Assembly (NCBI GenBank): GCA_934378195.1
Contig: CAKRPO010000002.1
Span: 1 to 64,000 of the forward strand
Length of the DNA: 64,000 nt
DNA from: an uncultured Blautia sp.
GTDB lineage: Bacteria; Bacillota; Clostridia; Lachnospirales; Lachnospiraceae
Reading direction: 5' to 3'
In this document: positions 16,879 through 24,439 of the stretch, one piece after another
How positions within the stretch are numbered: the stretch's first letter is position 1
How the letters are laid out: each line of letters starts with the position of its first letter
Notes under the pieces: model-generated
Databases searched by the model: none
The model's input: the letters and a program-made list of their open reading frames with translations, nothing else
Told to the model about the DNA's origin: nothing
Program-made: the position numbers and the translations under genes

Positions 16879-16915
16879 GGCAGTACCCAATCACGAAAAG
16901 TGATCAGGTACTGCC
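16879..16915 (-). terminator. Terminator of the BspA-like gene
   Basis: A long hairpin with GGCAGTACC/GGTACTGCC outer arms and TCAC/GTGA inner arms starts 29 bp beyond the stop of the surface protein gene. The T tract is weak, so it may also act on the XRE transcript. Confidence 0.65.
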
Positions 16916-16943
16916 TTTGCTTGAAATTTTTCTTATTTGGCTG

Positions 16944-19900
16944 TTACTTTTTTGGTACTGTAACGGTGATCACATACTTCTTGCTGCCTGAACGAACTGT
17001 AACTTTGGCTTTGCCAGGTTTCTTCGCTGTCAGGACTCCCTTAGAAGAAACAGTAACCACTTTTTTGTTTGAACTTATGTAGGTAACCTTTTCTGTGGAT
17101 GTAAATGGCACAAGCACTGGTTTGAGCGTAGCTTTCTTTCCTTTGCGGAGAGTAAGTTTACTGGTCAGACCATTGATCTTTGTTGTTTTTACCACGCCTT
17201 TTTGAACTTTGACTTTTATTTTTCTGGAAAAACCACTTTTCAGTTTTATGGTCACTGTCGTGGTACCAGTCTTTTTGCCCGCTGTCAGTTTTCCTTTACC
17301 GGAAACTTTTACGATCTTTGTATTCGCGGATTTCCAGGAAACAACGCTGTCCCCTGCTGCCATCTTGGTGACTTTCAGTGCACTGGTAGACTGTCCTGTC
17401 TTTAATATTACAGAAGTTGCGTTGGTCTGTAATACCGGCGTTAGTTTCTTGCCATAAGTTCTGTTTTCCTTCTTTCCGCATCCACTGCATTTTCGTGTCT
17501 GTGTCTCTGCTGCAAAAACGGTCGCCTTTTTGCTCACCTGCCATTTGCCATAAGTATGCTTGTGTACTGGAGGCTGTGTTGGCTTTGGCTGTTCTTCTCC
17601 AAAAACGCAGAATATCGGATTTTGCCAGTCTTCTTTCAGTCCATAAGTAAATGTCACTTTGCCTTTCGTATCTGCAAGCTTCTGACTGATATACAAAAGA
17701 TTGCCGTCTGCCAAGAGATCAGATGCCCCTTTATCTTTTACTGCTATAAACAGGCAGAAGCTCCCCGGTTTCCGACCGGTGTACATCATGGAAGAGCCCT
17801 TGGTTCCGGCTGTTTCCTGTGCGTATACAGCATCCGGTATCTGAATTTCCGTAATGATCTCCTCTTCTGCGTTTTCTTCAGAAATATTCTCTTGTACTGT
17901 GTTTTCCACTGAAATATCAGCTGCTTCTTCCTGATCCTGAACGCTGTCCGAAAATTCCGCATCCTCTTCTGTCGGAATCTCCTCTTCCACGACAAAAGCT
18001 TCCTGATCTGAAATCTCTTCCGTCGGCTCTGCTGCTTCAGATCCGTCTCCAAAATCTGCCGCTGCCGCATCAGATGCGATTGTTTCACCGGCAGACACTT
18101 CCTGAACGGCTTCACTGGAGTTCTCCTTGATTCCGTCCCAATAATATGGATCATATGGCACCCAGGTGATGTTTGTACCATCCCAGGAATCGTCAATTAT
18201 TCGATCCCAGGACTCTATATTTTCCGGATAATAGATTGTCGCATCAGATACGCCTTTCAAAAACCTGTAATGCGTGGAACTGTCACCCACATGTTTCAAT
18301 TCCCCTTTAAAATAAATATTTTTCACTGCTGTATTATCTGTCCAGTAAAAAAGACACCCCAGGCTCTCCAGACTCTCCGGAAACTCTATTGTTTCCAGAC
18401 TGGTGCATCTGGCAAAAAGGTAACTTTCAATGACTGCTATACCTTCCGGTATTTTTAAATGAGTAAGACTTTCACAACCATAAAAAGCTGACATGCCTAT
18501 ATATTCCATTGTCTGCGGAAGAGAAATCGTTTTAAGGTTGGTACAATTATTAAAAGCATATGCACCTATATATTCCATTGTCTGTGAAAAAGAAATCATT
18601 TCCAGATTGGTACAATCAGAAAAAACATAACTGCCTATACTTCTCAGTGTCTCCGGCAAATATACTGTCTGTAAATTCTCACATGAATTGAATGTCCATT
18701 CACCAACAGATACTGTTCCTTCCGAAATTCTTATTTCCCTCAGACTGGTGCAACTGTTGAAGGCACTGTTCCCTATGTAAGTGACATTCTGTAACTGCAC
18801 CTCCTCCAGACTTGTGCAGGCTTCAAAACTCCGCCTTCCCAGATAATTTATATTATCTAGAACAACCTTTCTCAATCCTGTACACTTTACAAAAACCGCT
18901 GCCTCCATAATATTTATATTTTTCAGTTCGACAGAAAAAAGATTATTGTCTTTATAAAATACGTCTACCCCAATATAATCTATGTTTTCCAATTTTAGTG
19001 TTGCCAGTACGGTACACCCCATAAAAGCCCCATCACCTATGAAAGATACATTTCTTATTTCCAGATTCTGCAAATTGACGCAGTCTGAAAAAGCATATTC
19101 TCCTATGGACTTCAGACTGTCCGGAAATGTAAGACTGGTAAGAGTACCACACTTAGCAAATGCGCTTTTTCCTATTTTTCGTATTCCCTGAGGCATTTGG
19201 AAATTCAACAAACTCACACACCCAGAAAATGCATAGTCCCCTACCTCTGTCACAGTTGTCGGCATTCGGAATTGCGCCATAGATCTGCACCCTATAAACG
19301 CAGCCTCTCCTATAGATGTAATTCCCTCCGGCAGCTGAACAGAACCCGCAATTCCAAAATATTGAAATGCACGTGATCCTATAGATGTGATTCCTTCCTC
19401 TACAATGATCTTATTGACATCATACTGTATCCATGTCACTGACCATGGTGCTGTAGATTCATTGGAACCTCCGGTTGTATAATCCGGCATTGGCCCACTT
19501 CCACTGATATACAGTGTCTGACCTTCCTTTCTCCAGGAAATATTGCCGCCTCCACCTGGTTTCGGCGAAGGTGTCGGAGTAACTGTTTCTTCTTTATAGA
19601 TCAGCCTCATTTCCGCTTCTTCACTTCTGTCATCTATCGCTACCCGGCAGGAATCTTCGATAGTACTATTGTCCCACTTCCATACTTTCAGCTGATAAAA
19701 ACCATTTCTGAGATATATTTCCATTTCACCATTCTCTATAACAGGATCGTAGTCGCTTATATTTTTGTCTGCCAGTAGAAAGCTGTGCATCTCATTTCCT
19801 GTCTCCAGGTTTTTTCCGGTCAATGTGCATTTCGTTGCCCTGTCACCATTTCGGTCTGTAACGGAAATCTTTACCATATAATAAATATACGGGCAAGTGC

Positions 19901-21557
19901 CTGTAGCGAATTCTCCATGATCCAAACACCAGTAAAAATCTGTGAGATGGAAAGAAATGTCTAGCAACCTCTGTCGTACAGCACTATTTTTCAGGATATC
20001 AACGTTCATAGACACATTCAGCCGCACACTGATATCACCGTCCCAGCATCGTTTACACTGGTGTATCCTTTCTTGTGCCCTGTCTCCTTCCGTACTCATC
20101 AACGTGGATGAAGCCTCTACTCCCACAGTCGCATCCAGTCCTGCGCTGCAGATTCTGCTGTCTAAAAAGACGACTTCCGGATTAAAATTTATTCCTGCAA
20201 AAGCTTTTCCCTGAATTTCAAATTTTCCGCTCCAGGAAGGAGTTGTATTGTTGGCAGCCAGACCGGATACACTACTGTATATTCCTCCTGTCCTTCCTTT
20301 CAAACCAAATTCCAGCGTGCATTCCGCACTTATCTCCAGAAGTAATTCAGGAGAAACTTTCAGTCTGAAACCGCCGGGCATCGGAACAGTAAATGTTCCC
20401 AGACGACATTGAAAAATATTTTCTGTACCAGTAACTGTCACGGTCGGGTTCAGCGAATAGTCCAGTGTCAGATTAAAATACTGTTCATCATCCGTAATAA
20501 AATAAACTATTTTCGGAGACAACAACAAAGCCACACCTCCCTTTGCCGTTACCCCGTCATCTTCTATATTTATATTATAAAATCCACCGACATCACCACG
20601 CAAAGTAGCTCTTGTATTTCTTGCCCCATAGCCACCCCAGGTCACACCATCGGACAGATTGCTGTTATCTACATCATACCCTCCGTAAAAGCCCTCTGAT
20701 TCAACCTTCACATAATCGAAATAATCTGTCAGATCTGTATTTGTATCTTCCCGGATGGTCACTGTACTTCCATCTGTGAAAATCTCGGCAATCTTGATCA
20801 GATAAACATTCCCGTCTTCATTTTTTGTCGAAAAAGTATCTCCTTTTTTCAACGAGGATACGGATTCTTCTGCATTGGTGATTCGATAAGTATTTTCCCC
20901 TGTTTTTTCAACATGGTTCTTTTCTTCGGAAGTTTCCACTACCAGTGTTTCTTCATTATATACTGCGAAATTGGTTTCCTGGTTACCATCTTCTAACCGA
21001 AGGATTCTTTTCTCGTCATAATCATCTGTCGTGGAATCCTCAAGCTTCTTCATATTTTTTGTGTAAAGCCTTGTTGTGTATTCACTGCATAATGGATTAT
21101 GAGTTTCTTTGTCCAGAAGATAGGCAGTTGCCACAAAATACTCTGGCATTTCCGCTATATCTACCCGTACTGTTACCTTTTTCCGGCTGGCAGATATCAT
21201 CCTTTTGCCAGAAGCAATCATCTTTACCTGCTGTTCATCATAAACCGCTACAACCAGCTCCGCATCTGTGTCTGTACTGAATTCTACCTTTGCGCGGTTT
21301 CCTTCAAAAGTCAGGCCCGAAATACTGACCTGCGCCGCCTGTTTCTGTTGCTGCTGCCTGACTTCTTCTGCAAGCATGGTTCCTACCGAGTCAGAACCCG
21401 CAGAAGAGATTTCCGAATCCTGCACAATACCCGAATCTGCAGTTGCAACGCTATCTGATTCCACATCCGCCGCCAGTACAGTTCCCGGTACCAGCAGGCT
21501 TAGAATCAGGCTGAAACTCAGCAACAGTGAACACCATTTTTTTGCTCTTTTTTTCAT
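16944..21557 (-). CDS. Giant secreted BspA-type leucine-rich repeat surface protein
   Basis: 1537 residues. A signal peptide (basic MKKRAKKW, then a hydrophobic core ending VLAA) is followed by a beta-rich region (about 60-690), a Pro/Gly linker, and 16 LRR_5/BspA-type repeats of 22-23 residues (about 700-1085; for example YIGAYAFNNCTNLKTISLP). Next comes a highly acidic linker, a CSGCGKK zinc-ribbon-like spot, and two Ig-like (Big_2) domains (LKTGQSTSALKVTKMA and LRKGKKATLKPVLVPF). There is no LPXTG motif or C-terminal anchor helix. BspA-type repeats bind host or bacterial surfaces in oral and gut species; the target here is unknown. Start at 21557 because AAGGAGG lies 7 bases upstream. Confidence 0.88.
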   Translation of the reverse strand: MKKRAKKWCSLLLSFSLILSLLVPGTVLAADVESDSVATADSGIVQDSEISSAGSDSVGTMLAEEVRQQQQKQAAQVSISGLTFEGNRAKVEFSTDTDAELVVAVYDEQQVKMIASGKRMISASRKKVTVRVDIAEMPEYFVATAYLLDKETHNPLCSEYTTRLYTKNMKKLEDSTTDDYDEKRILRLEDGNQETNFAVYNEETLVVETSEEKNHVEKTGENTYRITNAEESVSSLKKGDTFSTKNEDGNVYLIKIAEIFTDGSTVTIREDTNTDLTDYFDYVKVESEGFYGGYDVDNSNLSDGVTWGGYGARNTRATLRGDVGGFYNINIEDDGVTAKGGVALLLSPKIVYFITDDEQYFNLTLDYSLNPTVTVTGTENIFQCRLGTFTVPMPGGFRLKVSPELLLEISAECTLEFGLKGRTGGIYSSVSGLAANNTTPSWSGKFEIQGKAFAGINFNPEVVFLDSRICSAGLDATVGVEASSTLMSTEGDRAQERIHQCKRCWDGDISVRLNVSMNVDILKNSAVRQRLLDISFHLTDFYWCLDHGEFATGTCPYIYYMVKISVTDRNGDRATKCTLTGKNLETGNEMHSFLLADKNISDYDPVIENGEMEIYLRNGFYQLKVWKWDNSTIEDSCRVAIDDRSEEAEMRLIYKEETVTPTPSPKPGGGGNISWRKEGQTLYISGSGPMPDYTTGGSNESTAPWSVTWIQYDVNKIIVEEGITSIGSRAFQYFGIAGSVQLPEGITSIGEAAFIGCRSMAQFRMPTTVTEVGDYAFSGCVSLLNFQMPQGIRKIGKSAFAKCGTLTSLTFPDSLKSIGEYAFSDCVNLQNLEIRNVSFIGDGAFMGCTVLATLKLENIDYIGVDVFYKDNNLFSVELKNINIMEAAVFVKCTGLRKVVLDNINYLGRRSFEACTSLEEVQLQNVTYIGNSAFNSCTSLREIRISEGTVSVGEWTFNSCENLQTVYLPETLRSIGSYVFSDCTNLEMISFSQTMEYIGAYAFNNCTNLKTISLPQTMEYIGMSAFYGCESLTHLKIPEGIAVIESYLFARCTSLETIEFPESLESLGCLFYWTDNTAVKNIYFKGELKHVGDSSTHYRFLKGVSDATIYYPENIESWDRIIDDSWDGTNITWVPYDPYYWDGIKENSSEAVQEVSAGETIASDAAAADFGDGSEAAEPTEEISDQEAFVVEEEIPTEEDAEFSDSVQDQEEAADISVENTVQENISEENAEEEIITEIQIPDAVYAQETAGTKGSSMMYTGRKPGSFCLFIAVKDKGASDLLADGNLLYISQKLADTKGKVTFTYGLKEDWQNPIFCVFGEEQPKPTQPPVHKHTYGKWQVSKKATVFAAETQTRKCSGCGKKENRTYGKKLTPVLQTNATSVILKTGQSTSALKVTKMAAGDSVVSWKSANTKIVKVSGKGKLTAGKKTGTTTVTIKLKSGFSRKIKVKVQKGVVKTTKINGLTSKLTLRKGKKATLKPVLVPFTSTEKVTYISSNKKVVTVSSKGVLTAKKPGKAKVTVRSGSKKYVITVTVPKK

Positions 21558-21631
21558 GTACACGCCTCCTTCTTCTTTCGTTGTTTACGTATTTTTTCTA
21601 CGTTTTGCATGCCCGTAACTCTATAATATCG

Positions 21632-21660
21632 ATTATACGGTATGCCTTCTTTTTCAGCAA
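21632..21660 (-). promoter_or_regulatory. Promoter of the BspA-like gene
   Basis: Minus-strand TTGCTG (21655-21660), a 17-base spacer and TATAAT (21632-21637), about 75 bp before the start codon. Confidence 0.6.
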
Positions 21661-21684
21661 CGAAAAAGCGTATTTGTAACGGAA

Positions 21685-21730
21685 AAATGCCGTCTTACTG
21701 TCCTGTTTTTCAGACAGCCAGACGGCATTT
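21685..21730. terminator. Hairpin between the BspA-like gene and tRNA-Pro
   Basis: AAATGCCGTC pairs with GACGGCATTT, enclosing a second pairing (CTGTC/GACAG). It is T-rich on both sides, so it can terminate in either direction. It insulates the surface gene from tRNA transcription. Between this hairpin and the tRNA (21731-22002) I see no convincing gene. Confidence 0.6.
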
Positions 21731-21888
21731 CTTTACTTAATTACATCTTTTGATTTTGCGCGTTGTTTTTCTCTTGCGGTATTTCTTCTTTCAGCCTGTT
21801 ATTTTTAAAAATCGCGCGGCTGTTTGCACTTCTCACATGCCTTTTCGGCTGATAGTTTGTGTTCTTTTCTCTTTCTTCATTTTTATAA

Positions 21889-21925
21889 GGTAACACAAAT
21901 GTGCTTAAAAGGTGTTACTTTTTTC
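21889..21925 (+). terminator. Terminator-like hairpin without an obvious gene
   Basis: GGTAACAC (21889-21896) pairs with GTGTTAC (21912-21918), followed by a T-rich tract. No plus-strand gene lies upstream, so it may be a relic or end a small RNA. Confidence 0.35.
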
Positions 21926-22002
21926 TTAGAATGTCGTCCAAGACGGGATCATTCGTGACTAAATTCGTGACCAAACAAATTCTATTGTTTTTCTGTAAAC
22001 GC

Positions 22003-22042
22003 AAAAAAAACACCGAAAGCCTTAATCCTAAAGCTTTCGGCG
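22003..22042 (-). terminator. tRNA-Pro terminator
   Basis: CACCGAAAGC (22011-22020) pairs with GCTTTCGGCG (22033-22042, one G-U pair), followed on the minus strand by eight T residues. It lies just beyond the tRNA 3' end. Confidence 0.9.
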
Positions 22043-22056
22043 CCCCTGCCAAGTAG

Positions 22057-22130
22057 TCGAAGTGACAGGATTTGAACCTGCGGCCTCTGCGTCCCGAACG
22101 CAGCGCTCTACCAAACTGAGCCACACTTCG
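22057..22130 (-). tRNA. tRNA-Pro (anticodon CGG)
   Basis: 74 nt cloverleaf on the minus strand. Acceptor arms CGAAGTG/CACTTCG pair perfectly, the D-arm contains GGCTCAGTTTGGTAGAGC, the anticodon loop is TTCGGGA between CTGCG and CGCAG, and the T-arm contains GGTTCAAATCC. The discriminator base is A and CCA is not encoded. The anticodon CGG reads CCG codons. Confidence 0.95.
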
Positions 22131-22327
22131 TTATTAAATTATGTTTTGTCGTTCAACGCAAGACATATTATATTATAGGGATGTGTAATTGTCAACAAGT
22201 TTTTTCAAAAAAGTCGAAAAAAGTTTTTTCGAGAATATAAATTGTTTTATAGTTTGTTTTGTTTGGAGTATTTGTACAAATTGTACGGGCACTGCCCTTA
22301 TACCCGTCATTTTGCATCGACATATTT

Positions 22328-22399
22328 CAAGAATGCCTCGGCATTCTTGCTGCGAGATGCGCGTCATGCAATGCATGACATACTTCTTCTGCGCATCTC
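22328..22399. repeat. Structured repeat with the CAAGAATGCC palindrome
   Basis: CAAGAATGCC/GGCATTCTTG (10-bp arms, 2-base loop, 22328-22349) is followed by a second inverted repeat GAGATGCGC/GCGCATCTC (22354-22362 with 22391-22399). The first palindrome recurs at 24281 and as a half copy at 47699. Confidence 0.7.
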
Positions 22400-22417
22400 T
22401 GCAATCCTGCCGGAGGC

Positions 22418-22505
22418 TATATCAGATGGGGGATTGACTCCCACCACTGATACTGATTTGTTGCTCGCCACCTACAGAGGTGGGAGTCATCTCACATCTG
22501 ATATA
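22418..22505 (+). repeat. 88-bp nested-palindrome element, copy 1
   Basis: Outer 11-bp arms TATATCAGATG/CATCTGATATA enclose 10-bp inner arms GACTCCCACC (22436-22445) and GGTGGGAGTC (22479-22488). An alternative inner hairpin CCACCT-acag-AGGTGG (22468-22483) competes with the inner pairing. A homologous element in reverse orientation lies at 23325, and reduced copies at 34164 and 40540. The design is reminiscent of subterminal hairpins of IS200/IS605-type elements or their miniature derivatives; no transposase is present. Confidence 0.75.
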
Positions 22506-22544
22506 AGGGAATTCTCCTAAACCTGTTACGTTATTCTGAAAACC

Positions 22545-22570
22545 ACGAGGGGACTTCGCCATCCCCTCGT
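22545..22570. repeat. Perfect hairpin ACGAGGGGA/TCCCCTCGT
   Basis: 9-bp perfect arms with an 8-base loop inside the gene-poor island. There is no T tract, so it is not a standard terminator. Nothing else is recognisable between 22506 and 22730. Confidence 0.5.
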
Positions 22571-22840
22571 ACACCCCTGGGCATGAATTCGACGGAACGA
22601 ATGGAATGGAGAAGTATACAAGAGTTCCAGATAAAATAAGACAGAAATGTACTAACTTTACCAGGGAAGAATAGCCGAAGGATGACTATGGCTACAGATA
22701 GATAGTTCAGGGTCAATGAAATTGAAAGCAAAAAATGGTTCACTTTATAGTAAGTCACCTGCAAGTCAACCAAATCATAGAAAAAAATTGGTTCAAATTG
22801 TAACAACTTACTCCCAAGCCAACCTAATCGACTGATTTTT

Positions 22841-23205
22841 GTGGACCTACTTAGTACTTACTCTTCTACCAGTCATTTTCAACCGGACATTTCGTGGACT
22901 TGCTTTGCACTTACTTATCTTCCAGTCATTTTCAACCGGACATTTCGTGGACTTGCTTTGCACTTACTTATCTTCCAGTCATTTACAACCGGGCATTTCG
23001 TGGACTTGCTTTGCACTTACTTATCTTCCAGTCATTTTCAACCGAACATTTCGTGGACCTGCTTAGTACTTACTCTTCTGCCAGTCATTTTCAACCGGAC
23101 ATTTCGTGGACTTGCTTTGCACTTACTTATCTTCCAGTCATTTTCAACCGGGCATTTCGGGGACTTGCTTTGCACTTACTTATCTGACAGTCATTTTTGC
23201 AACTG
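22841..23205. repeat. 53-bp tandem repeat array, seven copies
   Basis: Seven head-to-tail units start at 22841, 22894, 22947, 23000, 23053, 23106 and 23159 (the last diverges after about 40 bp). The unit begins GTGGACTTGCTTTGCACTTA and ends CAACCGGACATTTC. Units 1 and 5 form subtype A (GGACCTAC/GGACCTGC, CTCTTCT); units 2, 3, 4, 6 and 7 form subtype B. Weaker homology at the same spacing is visible upstream (about 22731-22840). 53 is not a multiple of three, so the open frames over the array shift between units and are unlikely to be coding. There are no unique spacers, so it is not a CRISPR array. Confidence 0.9.
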
Positions 23206-23324
23206 TGAGATCATCCCTCTCAGGTTTTCCTGACTGCCAAACAGGTGGGCAGCCGGGCAGTTTCCGGCACATGCACAATCTCCTTGCAACTAATCGCAAT
23301 ATACGCTATATTTAAATAAGATAT

Positions 23325-23413
23325 TTATCTCAGTCGAGAAGACTCCCACCTCTTTCAGGTGGTGAGTAATGGCAAATTTTTCTCAGTGGGAGTCTAATTT
23401 CCAACTGAGATAA
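23325..23413 (-). repeat. 89-bp nested-palindrome element, copy 2 (reverse orientation)
   Basis: Outer arms TTATCTCAGT/ACTGAGATAA (10 bp, perfect), inner arms GACTCCCAC (23341-23349) and GTGGGAGTC (23386-23394), plus the competing hairpin CCACCT-ctttc-AGGTGG. Its reverse complement aligns along its length with copy 1, but the outer arms differ in sequence while still pairing. It ends 149 bp before the PduB-like start. Confidence 0.75.
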
Positions 23414-23561
23414 GCGCCCCGCGAGAATGCGCAGTAATTCTGTAAAAAATATGTCAGCTTATGCTGACAAGAATCACGCGCCAAGTCTCACGGATGTTCG
23501 ACTTGAATTAACAAATATGAAAGAAACGTCCACCCATATTGGACGGAACAGGAGTCTTTTT

Positions 23562-24278
23562 ATGATAGATGTAAAGAGTATCAGTACACACTGCACAAGA
23601 ACAGAATTTGTCGGAACTACCGTTCTGGATACGATCGGACTGGTCATTTCCGGAATTGACGATACCTTATTAAAGGAAATGAATGTCGGAACGAAATACC
23701 ACGCATTAGGACTTTTTAGTTCCAGAACCGGTGCTGCCGGACAGATCACAGCCATTGATGATGCTGTCAAGGCAACTAATACGGAAGTGCTGTCCATTGA
23801 ATTTCCAAGAGATACCAAAGGCTGGGGCGGTCACGGAAACTATATCGTGATCGGCGGCAATGATGTCTCAGATGTACGCCATGCAATCGAACTTGGTCTG
23901 GAACTGACAAAGAAAAATGCAGGCGAACTTTATATCAGTGAATCCGGACATCTGGAATTTACTTATTCCGCCAGTGCCGGTGCTGCACTGCAAAAAGCAT
24001 TCCACGCCGTACCGGGAGAAGCATTCGGATTTATGGCAGGGTCACCTGCTGCGATTGGCCTGGTCATGGCCGACACCGCAATGAAAGCATCTGCTGTAAA
24101 TATCACCTGCTATATGACACCAAGTATCGGAACCAGTCATTCCAATGAAGTGATCCTTGGTATTTCCGGAGATGCCAGCGCAGTCAAGGCTGCTGTCCTG
24201 GAAGCACGCCAGGTTGGACTGGAGCTTCTGATCGGTATGGGATCCTATCCGGAGATTCCGGGTACCCCATACCTCTAA
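23562..24278 (+). CDS. PduB-like bacterial microcompartment shell protein (orphan)
   Basis: 238 residues with two fused BMC domains, the PduB type that forms pseudohexameric trimers in shell facets. Seen: TEFVGTTVLDTIGLVISGID, GLFSSRTGAAGQITAIDDAV, KATNTEVLSIEFPRDTKGWGG, then the second domain with GSPAAIGLVMADTAMKAS and GTSHSNEVILGISGDASAV, ending SYPEIPGTPYL. The start at 23562 has GGAG 7 bases upstream; the frame stays open 45 codons further up without a good start. No enzyme or other shell gene of a microcompartment lies within the 23 kb to the left or 39 kb to the right. It sits between repeat elements. Confidence 0.9.
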   Translation: MIDVKSISTHCTRTEFVGTTVLDTIGLVISGIDDTLLKEMNVGTKYHALGLFSSRTGAAGQITAIDDAVKATNTEVLSIEFPRDTKGWGGHGNYIVIGGNDVSDVRHAIELGLELTKKNAGELYISESGHLEFTYSASAGAALQKAFHAVPGEAFGFMAGSPAAIGLVMADTAMKASAVNITCYMTPSIGTSHSNEVILGISGDASAVKAAVLEARQVGLELLIGMGSYPEIPGTPYL

Positions 24279-24279
24279 T

Positions 24280-24304
24280 TCAAGAATGCCTCTGCATTCT
24301 TGCG
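24280..24304. repeat. CAAGAATGCC palindrome, copy 2
   Basis: CAAGAATGC-ctct-GCATTCTTG directly after the PduB-like stop. It matches 22327-22350 over about 23 bp with one difference, so the two are near-identical direct repeats around a 1.95-kb segment. Confidence 0.7.
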
Positions 24305-24316
24305 GTTCCAACAATA

Positions 24317-24344
24317 GCAAAACCCTGCAAAAGCAGGGCTTTGT
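24317..24344 (+). terminator. First hairpin after the PduB-like gene
   Basis: AAACCCTGC-aaaa-GCAGGGCTTTG with a short T tract. Confidence 0.6.
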
Positions 24345-24356
24345 CTACAATCTGAA

Positions 24357-24391
24357 AACAGCAGACCCGCAGGCCTGCTGTTCTTATTTTT
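24357..24391 (+). terminator. Second terminator after the PduB-like gene
   Basis: AACAGCAG (24357-24364) pairs with CTGCTGTT (24375-24382), followed by a T-rich run. It may also stop the convergent 3D-protein transcript. Confidence 0.75.
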
Positions 24392-24439
24392 CTTTTATAT
24401 GAATTCCCCTGTTTAGCGAAATGTCAATGATACAGTGCA

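Noticed and set aside
21915-22124. 69-residue minus-strand frame over tRNA-Pro
   Set aside because: It reads through the tRNA and its terminator, a common artefact.
22841-23205. CRISPR array
   Set aside because: The whole 53-bp unit is conserved, without unique spacers, and no cas gene lies nearby.
22839-23315. Overlapping open frames in the 53-bp array (proteins with repeated SHFQPDISWTCFALTY-like text)
   Set aside because: The unit length is not a multiple of three, all three frames are open, no ribosome binding site is present and differences between units do not favour any frame.
23427-23561. 45-codon N-terminal extension of the PduB-like protein
   Set aside because: No ribosome binding site at its start, no similarity to PduB, and a good site sits directly before the ATG at 23562.
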